From assembly GCA_029256105.1 (NCBI GenBank), contig JAQSYO010000018.1:23123-87122 (forward strand): a stretch of 64,000 bases of DNA, given 5' to 3'. The notes under the pieces are model-generated. The model was given only the letters and a program-made list of their open reading frames with translations. It did no database searches and was not told the origin of the DNA. Shown piece after piece: positions 52,627-62,285 of the stretch (its first letter is position 1; each line of letters begins with the position of its first letter). A program made the position numbers and the translations under genes. The DNA is from Herbinix sp. (GTDB taxonomy: Bacteria > Bacillota > Clostridia > Lachnospirales > Lachnospiraceae).

Positions 52627-52654
52627 CGTAACAAATATTAGGAAATTTGTTACG
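52627..52654. promoter_or_regulatory. 10-bp perfect inverted repeat upstream of the M16 gene
   Basis: CGTAACAAAT-attaggaa-ATTTGTTACG. Confidence 0.5.
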
Positions 52655-52688
52655 AATCGACATAACCACCTCGCTTGCCATGATTAAA

Positions 52689-52776
52689 AAGACTGCCGGT
52701 AGGTTAACCGTAACCAGGTGTTCGTAACGATATATGAATATCGAGGCTTGGATACAGCTGCTTTACTGGCAGTCTT
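52689..52776 (-). terminator. Hairpin downstream of the TraB/GumN-like gene
   Basis: AAGACTGCCGGTA...TACTGGCAGTCTT with nested CGATAT-ATGA-ATATCG. Confidence 0.6.
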
Positions 52777-52878
52777 CATTATATTTAATTGATTCACTTA
52801 TAAAATCCACTTCAAGATGTAGTCTATTCAAGAGTAATATAATACATAAATATTCTGCAAAAATATGTTTCAGAATAA

Positions 52879-54345
52879 CTATTTAATTTGATTTATCTCA
52901 TATCCTTTTTCCTTCAAACGATCAAGGACACTATAATCACTGATGTAATGACCACTTCCCACGATTATAAAGTAAGTCTTACTGCCTTCTGCCTTTAAAA
53001 GACCATCAATGTAATCAGCCATTCCTTTATCTCTTTGTTTGAGCAATTTATCCATGAATTCTTCAATCAATTTCTTTTCAACATCAGTAGTATCTTGCAC
53101 ATAAAGTTCCGGATACTCATACTCCAGAGAAGTGTATTTTTTAAATGCATCTGCATCACCTGTACGCCATAGTTCCAGAATTTCATCAAGATCTTCTGAT
53201 CCCTTATCGACAGTACCTGCAATTACATCATTCACTTCATCAATTGTGCTGTTTAACAAATATTCTTCCAGCTCATCCGAGAAACTGTCTAATACTTTAC
53301 CTTGATATTCATAACCTTCTATTTCTAATACAGGTTTTCCATAAATCAATGCATTCGTTGTAAAGTTATAGTCAATACCAAGAGCTGCAGCCTGTGCTGC
53401 TTCAGCTGCATCACCAGAAGTAGTACTTGCCAGTGCGGCAAAGGACGTATATAGGTACCAAGGTTTAAACATATTTAATTGTTGTTCCGGAACACCCATC
53501 TTTGCACCTAATTCAACCATTTTCTTATAGGTCTCCTCAGACACATGATCCTTAAATGTAGTCCCATCCGTATACATTCCAAGCTCTGCAACCTTCATAG
53601 CACCAGCCTGATCGAATAAATTAAGTTCAACTGCCAATGCATCCGCACTTTTGTATGCATTTAGCATCTCTTCACTGAAAGGATAGATATCATTGGAAGC
53701 CATATGAACCGAACCTAACATATAAACTGTATTTTCACCCGATTTAGCAACCCAGAAGAAGCCTTTACTAGCAGCATCCAATTTATCATATACGCAGGTT
53801 ACAATTCTGGCTGCAAATACACATGCCTGTTCAATTGTACATTTATCATTTAAGCCTAATTCGCCATTCTTTCCGGTGAATATTCCATTATCCTTCATAA
53901 AATCAAGCGCACTGGTTTTCTTCAATCCAAGGTCTGTCGTGTATTCATAAGCTGATAATAGTTTATAGTAAGTATTTAATACCTCTTTAACCGTTAAATT
54001 TTTTGTAAATTTATAGTAAATATCCTTACTATCTTTGATACAGTTCGTATTTAACATCTTGAAACGTAAACCAACCATTATTATTTTTAACTGGCGTTGG
54101 GTAATCGGTACCTTCATATCCTTGTAATACCAATCCATCGGATATATTCCATAAGTATCACCAATAACCAGATCATTGAATGCCCACTCACTATAGTTTT
54201 GTATAGTTGTTGTCTCAATTTGCACATCTGCTGTTACTTTTTCAGCATATACAGTGGTTTGTGCAGCTGCTGATACGTTTATTGACGGAACCAGGGTGAA
54301 ACACATAATAAGTGCTAATAATAGTGCTAAAATTCGCTTTTTCAT
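52879..54345 (-). CDS. Secreted TraB/GumN family protein
   Basis: Signal peptide MKKRILALLLALIMCFTLVPSINVSAAAQ; FWVAKSGENTVYMLGSVHMASNDIYPFSEEMLNAYKSADALAVELNLFD; C-terminal KTYFIIVGSGHYISDYSVLDRLKEKGYEI. Confidence 0.9.
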   Translation of the reverse strand: MKKRILALLLALIMCFTLVPSINVSAAAQTTVYAEKVTADVQIETTTIQNYSEWAFNDLVIGDTYGIYPMDWYYKDMKVPITQRQLKIIMVGLRFKMLNTNCIKDSKDIYYKFTKNLTVKEVLNTYYKLLSAYEYTTDLGLKKTSALDFMKDNGIFTGKNGELGLNDKCTIEQACVFAARIVTCVYDKLDAASKGFFWVAKSGENTVYMLGSVHMASNDIYPFSEEMLNAYKSADALAVELNLFDQAGAMKVAELGMYTDGTTFKDHVSEETYKKMVELGAKMGVPEQQLNMFKPWYLYTSFAALASTTSGDAAEAAQAAALGIDYNFTTNALIYGKPVLEIEGYEYQGKVLDSFSDELEEYLLNSTIDEVNDVIAGTVDKGSEDLDEILELWRTGDADAFKKYTSLEYEYPELYVQDTTDVEKKLIEEFMDKLLKQRDKGMADYIDGLLKAEGSKTYFIIVGSGHYISDYSVLDRLKEKGYEINQIK

Positions 54346-54682
54346 ACCTAAATACCTTCCCTTCCTATTCATACCTAGTTGTCAGATCACATACTTTTTC
54401 AATATTTTAAAAGTAAATTACCTTACATATTCTCCTGATTATATCAGGTTTCCTCTTTTGTCATTTTCTTCACAATAAACATAATATCCCATATATAAAT
54501 ATATGTCAAGTTAAGGAAAGATTAGAAAAGTTTGCACCTAACTAAATACAAACACCGATTATATCAAAAAGGAGTTGGTGTATTCCGAAACCTTCCTACT
54601 ATTTTTCTGCGCTATACCACGCAAATAGAGTGCTTTAAAGCAGTGTGCTTCGAGTTTTACAGCAACTCCCGGTTAAATGAGG

Positions 54683-56986
54683 TTATTCACTTCTTAATGC
54701 TTCCACTGCATCTTTATTTGCAGCAATTCTTGCAGGAATATGACCGCCTAGCATCGTAAGAATGGTACTAATTGCAACAAGAATAATTGCATGGGATATT
54801 TGGAGTTGTGCTACATTTTCCAGCTCCGTCACTCTGTAAATTACAGAATTGATGGGGAACGTTAGTAACCATGCAATCAACACCCCTAAGGTTCCTGAAA
54901 ATACACCAAGAATAAATGTCTCCGCATCAAACACACGGGAAATATCCTTCTTCCTTGCTCCAAGTGCCTTGAGAATACCGATTTCCTTGGTTCGTTCCAG
55001 TACTGAAGTATAGGTAATGATGCTGATCATAATTAAGCTTACGATTAGAGATGTTGATGAAAAAGCAACTAAAACCATCGTAATTCCTTCCATAATACCA
55101 CTCGTCATTCCGGTAATCGTCGCTGCCAAATCATTATAGACAATAATATCATCATCGTCGCTTACTTTCGCATTGTAATCATCCAAATACGATAAAATAT
55201 CCTCCTTTGTATCAAAATTAATCGGGTATATGGTGATCATATAAGGAATTGCATTTCCACCGAAATAGCTTAGTAACTGTTCTTTTCCGTCATCATCAAC
55301 CTCTACCATCGTAAGAACATTAAAATCCGACTTCGACTGGGTTTTCACGATATCTGATTTCTTGGAGATTTTTATAATTCGCTGGGCAAGTAGATCATTG
55401 TAGGCAACGCCTTCTGAAACGACGGGAAACTTCACATTTTCTTTTGCCCGTAATACACCTACTATTTTTAAGGTGATATTATTTTTTGCTTTCGATAAAT
55501 CTTTATAATCCTGATTCAGTGTATAACCACCATATTCATTGGTAGTATAATAATCATTGTTCATCACTGCTTTTACCTTAATGCCGATAAAATCAATAAA
55601 TTTAATCGTATTCCGTTTATCAATATCAAAGCCAAGCTCAGCTGCTATCTTATCCTCCATCCCATTCTTATTATCGACTATAAGTACGAGTTCTGTCTCA
55701 TCCTGTGGGTATTCTCCTGCCAACACGTCATAATTATTTTCCAGATAACTTACACCGGATAAAGTTGTTGGATAAGAGGAAAAATTAATGTTCCCGGTAT
55801 TCACCGGTGAAGCCTCCCCTTTCTTTTCCTTTAATAGATTAAACTGTATCGTTCTAGTAAAACCGATGCTTTTGCAGATAGTAGGATCTATAGCCCTCAA
55901 ATAGGCCATATAATCTTCTGTTATTTTATTGGTATGCATTGCTCTTCGTTCTTCATTATTATAAAGGGAAACCTCATCTGTATCTGCATACTCCACATTT
56001 CCAGTTAGTTGATCCATGATTTCACCTCGACGTTCTTTGTACGCATCCGTGTCAATCTCTTCCGTCTGTTTGGATATCATAATCGGAAATTCCGTCATCG
56101 CTTCCGCTTGAAAATCGTCAATCTGGAACTGAAAACCAACGGATAAGCTTAAAATTAGCGCAATTCCAATGATACCGATGCTTGAGGCAAATGCCGTTAA
56201 AAAAGTTCTTCCAAGCTTCGTTCGGATATTATTAAAGGATAGACGCAGTGCTGTAAGAAAGCTCATACTAGTTTTCTTTAAATGGAAGTTACTATCAGCC
56301 ATTTCCCCAGAATATGAATTGGAATCCGCAACAACCTTACCATCTTTAAATTCAACAATACGATCCGCGTATTGGTGTGCGATTTCAGCGTTGTGGGTTA
56401 CCATGATAACAAGCTTGTCCGAAGCAACTTCTTTAATCAAATCCATGATTTGAACACTCGTTTTGGTATCCAATGCTCCCGTTGGTTCATCACAAAGTAA
56501 AATATCTGGATTATTTGCCAACGCACGGGCAATCGCAACCCTTTGCATCTGTCCACCGGATAACTGCCCTGGTTTCTTATGAATATGCTCCGTCAATCCA
56601 ACTTTATCCAGGACTTCAATAGCCTTACGATGTTTTTCATTTCTGGAAACACCGCTAAGGGTCATACCCATTTCAACATTTGCAACGATACTTAAATGGG
56701 ATATTAGATTATAGCTTTGAAATACAAACCCAATTGTATTATTACGATAAGCATCCCAGTCTTTATCTTTAAAATTCTTCGTTGACTTACCATTAATTAT
56801 TAAATCCCCAGAATCATATCGATCCAACCCACCGATTACATTCAAACAAGTAGTTTTACCCGAACCACTCACACCAAGAATTGCCACAAATTCATGCTTA
56901 CGAAATGAAACCGAAATTTCATCTAAAGCTTCCGTCGTAAAATCCCCTACCGTATAAGATTTCTTAATTCTTTTTAACTCCAACAT
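54683..56986 (-). CDS. ABC transporter, fused N-terminal ATPase and FtsX/MacB-like permease
   Basis: ILGVSGSGKTTCLNVIGGLDRYDSGDL; LSGGQMQRVAIARALANNPDILLCDEPTGALD; C-terminal FtsX TM set. Start 56986. Confidence 0.94.
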   Translation of the reverse strand: MLELKRIKKSYTVGDFTTEALDEISVSFRKHEFVAILGVSGSGKTTCLNVIGGLDRYDSGDLIINGKSTKNFKDKDWDAYRNNTIGFVFQSYNLISHLSIVANVEMGMTLSGVSRNEKHRKAIEVLDKVGLTEHIHKKPGQLSGGQMQRVAIARALANNPDILLCDEPTGALDTKTSVQIMDLIKEVASDKLVIMVTHNAEIAHQYADRIVEFKDGKVVADSNSYSGEMADSNFHLKKTSMSFLTALRLSFNNIRTKLGRTFLTAFASSIGIIGIALILSLSVGFQFQIDDFQAEAMTEFPIMISKQTEEIDTDAYKERRGEIMDQLTGNVEYADTDEVSLYNNEERRAMHTNKITEDYMAYLRAIDPTICKSIGFTRTIQFNLLKEKKGEASPVNTGNINFSSYPTTLSGVSYLENNYDVLAGEYPQDETELVLIVDNKNGMEDKIAAELGFDIDKRNTIKFIDFIGIKVKAVMNNDYYTTNEYGGYTLNQDYKDLSKAKNNITLKIVGVLRAKENVKFPVVSEGVAYNDLLAQRIIKISKKSDIVKTQSKSDFNVLTMVEVDDDGKEQLLSYFGGNAIPYMITIYPINFDTKEDILSYLDDYNAKVSDDDDIIVYNDLAATITGMTSGIMEGITMVLVAFSSTSLIVSLIMISIITYTSVLERTKEIGILKALGARKKDISRVFDAETFILGVFSGTLGVLIAWLLTFPINSVIYRVTELENVAQLQISHAIILVAISTILTMLGGHIPARIAANKDAVEALRSE

Positions 56987-57300
56987 ACCCTCATCTCCTC
57001 TATTCCCATATAAATATTTCCAAATACTGTTTACAAATACACTCATATATAATTCAAACAATGCAGAAAATTGTTGATATTAACCTATATAATCAATATT
57101 ATCCAAAACGAACATGGTTTAAACTTGTAAACAGTTGAGAAATCAATTAAACAATAAATACTTCACCTAAATAATAGAATTAAAATAAATTCTTGCATAA
57201 ATTCTTGCTCATTAAATATTCATTTTTACTTGTACACACCAACGAAAAATGTGAGAATATAAATTATATATGCCATCCTTTACCATTAAAAGCAATATAC

Positions 57301-57525
57301 CAGCTCCAATGCCTTGGCATGGACAAATAACACCCTTGTGTTACAGCTCCAATGCCTTTGCATGAACAGAATAAGACCCTTGTGCTCTTACTCCAATACC
57401 TTGGTAGGAACAAAATAAGACGCCCTTGTGTTCTGCTCCAATGTCTTGGTAGGAACAGAATAATGCGCCTTTGTGTTCCTGCTCTAATTCCTTGGTAGGA
57501 GCAGATTTAGACCCTTGCATTTTAA
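57301..57525. repeat. Five imperfect ~44-bp tandem repeats
   Basis: GCTCCAATGCCTTGGTAGGAACAGAATAAGACCCTTGTGTT-like units at 57303, 57346, 57390, 57435, 57481. Confidence 0.95.
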
Positions 57526-57722
57526 GTACTGAACTGATATAGTTTATGTATTAAAATGGAAGGATGTGGTCAGTATGTTTATAAAGTTTAGCATTGTTGT
57601 TGAGGTGGCATTAGGATAAACCCGAGGGCATCTTAACATGTTTACAACCGCCTTCGGTCGTTATTCTTTTGTTATCTCAAATCATGAGGACTAAATAATA
57701 ACAACAATAGGAGGTTCTGCAA

Positions 57723-58442
57723 TTGCGGAAATTTATATTAAAAGAAAAGTATGATTCACTAATTCAAGGGTTGATCGACGATTACAACAAAACCCACAAC
57801 CATAACTACATTATGGGACCGAATGCCTTATGCCTTATCGAAATATTATGTGAAAAGATGGACTTAAAACCGGGAATGCGTGTTTTGGACATGGGTTGTG
57901 GAGCAGGCTTCACTTCTATCATTTTGGCCAAAGAGTTTGGTGTAACTGTATTCGCAAATGATTTATGGTTTGCCGCAACCGAAAACTATGAACGATTTGT
58001 AAAAGCAGGTGTAGATAACCTTGTCTTCCCCTTCAAAGCAGAAGCACATAATCTACCTTACGCATACAATTTCTTTGATGCAGCAATCAGTATTGATGCT
58101 TACCATTACTTTGGAACAGACGAATGCTATTTATGCGATTATTATGCCGGGTTAGTAAAACAAGGTGGGCAGTTTGGTATTGTCAGTCCCGGACTTTCAA
58201 GGGAATTTACAGATGAGCTACCTATCAAAATGAAGCCATTCTGGGAGCCAAACATGTATGCTTGGCACTCCGCCAAATGGTGGCAAAACCTATGGCAAAA
58301 ATCCGGTCTAGTAGAGGTCACCTGCGCCGAAGAAATTCCAGATGGCAAATCCATCTGGCAAATGACCGCCGATTTCGACCTTCACGCTGCCGACACCGAA
58401 AACTACCTCACACTAATACTCATGACAGCAACTAAAAAATGA
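57723..58442 (+). CDS. SAM-dependent class I methyltransferase (TTG start)
   Basis: GMRVLDMGCGAGFTSIILAKEFGVTVFANDLW; AGGAGG 5' of TTG. Confidence 0.92.
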   Translation: MRKFILKEKYDSLIQGLIDDYNKTHNHNYIMGPNALCLIEILCEKMDLKPGMRVLDMGCGAGFTSIILAKEFGVTVFANDLWFAATENYERFVKAGVDNLVFPFKAEAHNLPYAYNFFDAAISIDAYHYFGTDECYLCDYYAGLVKQGGQFGIVSPGLSREFTDELPIKMKPFWEPNMYAWHSAKWWQNLWQKSGLVEVTCAEEIPDGKSIWQMTADFDLHAADTENYLTLILMTATKK

Positions 58443-58457
58443 TATAAAGATATAAAT

Positions 58458-58487
58458 AAGAGGAAGGCCTAGGCCTTCCTCTTTGAT
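58458..58487. terminator. Perfect 26-bp palindrome, terminator-like
   Basis: AAGAGGAAGGCCTAGGCCTTCCTCTT followed by T. Confidence 0.75.
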
Positions 58488-58648
58488 TGCGTAAATGTCT
58501 CACTAGACATTCTATTAAATTTTTCATATATCATAAAGAGATTTACGAACTATGCAATACTTAACATTTTGGATTTAAAGAAATAAAATATATGAAATAC
58601 ACGAAATCCTCTTTGAAAGTCTTTATTTTTCATTATCTCTTTCCTTCA

Positions 58649-58735
58649 TCTCTTGCCTTTTTCTCTTGCCTTTTTCTCTTGCCTTTATCTCTTGCCTTTT
58701 TCTCTTGCCTTTTTCTCTTGCCTTTATCTTTCCCT
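58649..58735. repeat. 13-bp tandem repeat (TCTCTTGCCTTTT), ~6 copies
   Basis: tctcttgcctttt x2, tctcttgccttta, tctcttgcctttt x2, tctcttgccttta, tctttccctta. Confidence 0.97.
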
Positions 58736-58837
58736 TACCACAAGAATCAAGCAAAGCATCTTATTTTTAAGTTGAACTATGTAATCAATCAATGTTTCAA
58801 AATAATTAACATAAAGAATATTCATAAAACGTAGAGA

Positions 58838-59031
58838 GGGCTGTAGCACGCCCTGCGCGCACCAGCACCGGAAAATGTATTTCGTTTGCCGTTACTTCCG
58901 ACCAAAAAAATTGTCCGAGTCAGGAGGACATAACGCTTTATCATGTCATCCTGAAACGAACAATTTGGTCGGATGTAGAGGCAACCGAAATTACATTCCG
59001 GCGCTGGTATGCACAGGGCGTGCTACAGCCC
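58838..59031. other. Long imperfect hairpin element, copy 2 (conserved-apex family; reverse orientation to copy 1)
   Basis: Outer arms GGGCTGTAGCACGCCCTG/CAGGGCGTGCTACAGCCC; reverse-complement apex GTTCGTTTCAGGATGACATGATAAAGCGTTATGTCCTCCTGACTCGGACAATT. Confidence 0.92.
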
Positions 59032-59060
59032 ATCACAACCTACATCTTAGTCATTTATAT

Positions 59061-61148
59061 TTACTCAACATCTTTAATGCTGAAGCTAATTCTACCCATT
59101 TTGTCCTGTCCCATACAAACAACAGTAACAACATCACCTAAGGATAAAACATCTTCCACATGCTCTACTCTATGCTTTGCAATCTTGGAGATATGAACCA
59201 TACCTTCTTTACCAGGTGCGAATTCAATAAATGCTCCAAAATCCTTAATGCTAATTACCTTACCAACATACTTCTTACCTTCTTCAAACTCGGTAACAAT
59301 CATGCGAATAATTCCTAATGCTTTCTCAATGCTAACTTTGTCAACACCGCAAACGGAAACAGCACCGTCATCTGTAATGTCAATCTTAACACCAGTCTGG
59401 TCGATAATAGCATTAATGGTCTTTCCTCTTTGACCAACAACTTCACCGATCTTAGTAGGATCAATCTTAATCTGAACGATCTTAGGTGAATAAGGTCCAA
59501 CTTCTGATCTAGGTTCAGAAATAACAGGAGCCATAATATCATCTAAGATATAGGTTCTTGCTTCTTTCGTTCTGTAGATTGCTTTCTCGATGATTTCTCT
59601 GGTTAGACCATGGATTTTAATATCCATCTGGATTGCTGTGATACCCTTATGAGTACCTGCAACCTTAAAGTCCATATCGCCGAAGAAATCTTCAAGACCT
59701 TGAATATCAGTTAAGATGATGTAATCATCATCGCTTTCTCCTGTTACTAAACCTACAGAAATTCCTGCCACCATAGCTTTAATCGGAACACCAGCAGCCA
59801 TCAAGGATAAAGTGGAGGCACAGATACTTCCCTGAGAAGTGGAACCGTTAGATTCTAATACTTCCGATACGGTACGGATTGCATAAGGGAACTCTTCTTC
59901 GGTAGGAAGTACCGGAACAAGTGCTTTTTCAGCTAATGCACCATGACCAATTTCACGTCTACCCGGTCCTCTGGAAGGTTTTGTCTCACCTACGGAATAC
60001 GAAGGGAAATTATAATGATGCATATATCTCTTACCAGTCTCATTTTCATCAATACCATCTAATCTCTGTGTCTCAGCTAATGCGCCTAAGGTGGTAATAG
60101 TAAGAACCTGAGTTTGACCACGGGTGAACATACCAGAACCATGAGTTCTTGGTAATATATCAACTTCTGCTGTCAATTTTCTGATTTGAGTAACATCTCT
60201 TCCGTCAGGACGTTTCTTATCCTTTAATATCATCTTACGAACAGTCTTTTTCTGGAATTTATAAATTGCTTCACCAAGTAAAGGTAACCATTCCGGATGA
60301 GACTCTTCATAACGAGCAACTAATTTGTCCGTAATCTCTCTGATATTTGCTTCTCTAACTTGCTTCTCATCAGTAAATACTGCAACTTCCATTGCTTCCG
60401 GAGTAATGAAGCTAACCATATCTTCATATAAATCAAGTGGTGTATCGCATTTGATATAATCATGCTTCGGCTTACCGCATTCTGCAACGATAGTATCAAT
60501 AAATTCAATTACCTTCTTGTTTAAATCATGTGCGGCAAAGATTGCTTCAATCATTTTATCCTCAGGAAGCTCATTTGCTCCTGCTTCAATCATGATTACC
60601 TTATCTCTGGTAGATGCTACCGTAAGTGTTAAGGTTGATTTTTCTCTTTGTGATGAAGTAGGGTTAAATACTAATTCGCCATCTACCATACCTACCATAG
60701 TGGATGCAGTTGGGCCATCAAATGGGATATCTGATATTGCTGTAGCAATTGCAGAACCAAGGATAGCTGTGATTTCAGGAGAACAATCCTGATCTACACA
60801 TAGTACTAAATTATTTAAGGTTACATCATTTCTGTAATCCTTAGGAAATAACGGTCTCATTGGACGATCAATAACTCTGGAAGTAAGAACTGAATTTTCG
60901 GAAGCCTTACCCTCTCTTTTGATAAATCCTCCAGGGATTTTACCTACTGCATATAATTTTTCCTCATACTCAACACTTAAGGGGAAGAAATCGATTCCCT
61001 CTCTCGGTTTATTAGAAGCTGTTGCAGTTGATAATACTACTGTATCACCATAATGCATGAAAGCAGCGCCATTTGCTTGTGCAGCTACTCTTCCGATATC
61101 AACGGTAAGCTTTCTACCGGCTAGTTCCATTGAAAAACTTTTGAACAT
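59061..61148 (-). CDS. pnp: Polyribonucleotide nucleotidyltransferase
   Basis: MFKSFSMELAGRKLTVDIGRVAAQANGAAFMHYGDTVVLSTATAS...; KH and S1 domains at the C-terminus. Confidence 0.98.
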   Translation of the reverse strand: MFKSFSMELAGRKLTVDIGRVAAQANGAAFMHYGDTVVLSTATASNKPREGIDFFPLSVEYEEKLYAVGKIPGGFIKREGKASENSVLTSRVIDRPMRPLFPKDYRNDVTLNNLVLCVDQDCSPEITAILGSAIATAISDIPFDGPTASTMVGMVDGELVFNPTSSQREKSTLTLTVASTRDKVIMIEAGANELPEDKMIEAIFAAHDLNKKVIEFIDTIVAECGKPKHDYIKCDTPLDLYEDMVSFITPEAMEVAVFTDEKQVREANIREITDKLVARYEESHPEWLPLLGEAIYKFQKKTVRKMILKDKKRPDGRDVTQIRKLTAEVDILPRTHGSGMFTRGQTQVLTITTLGALAETQRLDGIDENETGKRYMHHYNFPSYSVGETKPSRGPGRREIGHGALAEKALVPVLPTEEEFPYAIRTVSEVLESNGSTSQGSICASTLSLMAAGVPIKAMVAGISVGLVTGESDDDYIILTDIQGLEDFFGDMDFKVAGTHKGITAIQMDIKIHGLTREIIEKAIYRTKEARTYILDDIMAPVISEPRSEVGPYSPKIVQIKIDPTKIGEVVGQRGKTINAIIDQTGVKIDITDDGAVSVCGVDKVSIEKALGIIRMIVTEFEEGKKYVGKVISIKDFGAFIEFAPGKEGMVHISKIAKHRVEHVEDVLSLGDVVTVVCMGQDKMGRISFSIKDVE

Positions 61149-61240
61149 ACTTTGTTCTCCTTTACTATTTCATGTTAATTGAATCAGCTTACAATTGAAT
61201 TAAAATTTTATTCAATTGTTATGAATTCAATATTATTAAT

Positions 61241-61334
61241 AGAGTCGGAGGCACCGAAACAACTGAAAAATCTACCGAATGTCGGATTGTTCGATAACCT
61301 TTTCAGAAGTCTCGGGTTGTCCTCCCGCCACTCT
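61241..61334 (-). promoter_or_regulatory. 5'-terminal stem-loop of the pnp leader
   Basis: GAGTGGCGGGAGG...CTGAAAA...TTTTCAG...CCTCCGACTC, starting just after a TATAAT (61344-61349). Confidence 0.7.
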
Positions 61335-61721
61335 AACTATAATATTATACCATTATTATTACCAATATGCTACAGTTTTTTTCATATAACAATGTTCCAT
61401 ACTATAAAAAGTACCACTAATACCATATTCTACCTAAATTAACCTATATATAGTTAATATTAACTTATAACAAAAAATAACGAAACAAAATCAGTTCAAA
61501 ATAATTACCTCTTAGAAATGCATTTTCTATTTATACAGTATCCGCTTTTGTACAATTTTTTAGTCATACTATACCATATATCACAAAACAAAATAAAAGT
61601 AACTGACTTAAAATAACTCCTAAAAATATATCATAGGTCTGTCATTTTTAACAATCAGTTACTCTTATTAACTATATTATATTAAAACAAAATGATATTT
61701 TTCACCTGTAATATTACAATA

Positions 61722-62132
61722 TTAACGGTGATGTTCCTCTTTTCTGCAATTATCCCCAATCGGATCATTTATTAAGGTAGCTGCCTCAAAATTGTGTCTG
61801 TGACCATCATTTACAGTCGTTACCGACTCTATAAAATGGACATGCCTATCACCTACTGGGATAGCACAACCAGTTTTTCCTCTGAATTCATGGAAATGAT
61901 CTTCAAAGAAATCCGTACGAAATACTACTTCATGAACATGATCATGATCTCCGTAAGGAATTGCCTCACCTGTCACCGTAGCAAAACGATGATTATGTGG
62001 GTCATCTTCTTCCTCTGCGATTTTAACACTTCCTACTAATTCATGGACATGTCTTTGTTCCTCCGGACATGGTGTTGATTCAAAACTTGGTCTATATCCT
62101 GTTTCTGGATAATTATTTCTTCTATTCCCCAT
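61722..62132 (-). CDS. YmaF-like histidine-rich protein
   Basis: EEQRHVHELVGSVKIAEEEDDPHNHRFATVTGEAIPYGDHDHVHEVVFRTDFFEDHFHEFRGKTGCAIPVGDRHVHFIES. Confidence 0.82.
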   Translation of the reverse strand: MGNRRNNYPETGYRPSFESTPCPEEQRHVHELVGSVKIAEEEDDPHNHRFATVTGEAIPYGDHDHVHEVVFRTDFFEDHFHEFRGKTGCAIPVGDRHVHFIESVTTVNDGHRHNFEAATLINDPIGDNCRKEEHHR

Positions 62133-62285
62133 ATTATTCACTCCTTATTTTAATATTAGGATGCAATCAACAAATATAGCTCTTATAAAAGAGTCCTCAA
62201 GCATTCCTATATATTTTATGTTGAAGGATGAATAATTGTGTCAAATCAGACATTTATTAGTTTAATTTAAAGATTTGAATGGATA

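Noticed and set aside
58592-58834. 80-aa ORF (SLAFFSCLFLLPLSLAFF...)
   Set aside because: Translation of the 13-bp TCTCTTGCCTTTT repeat.
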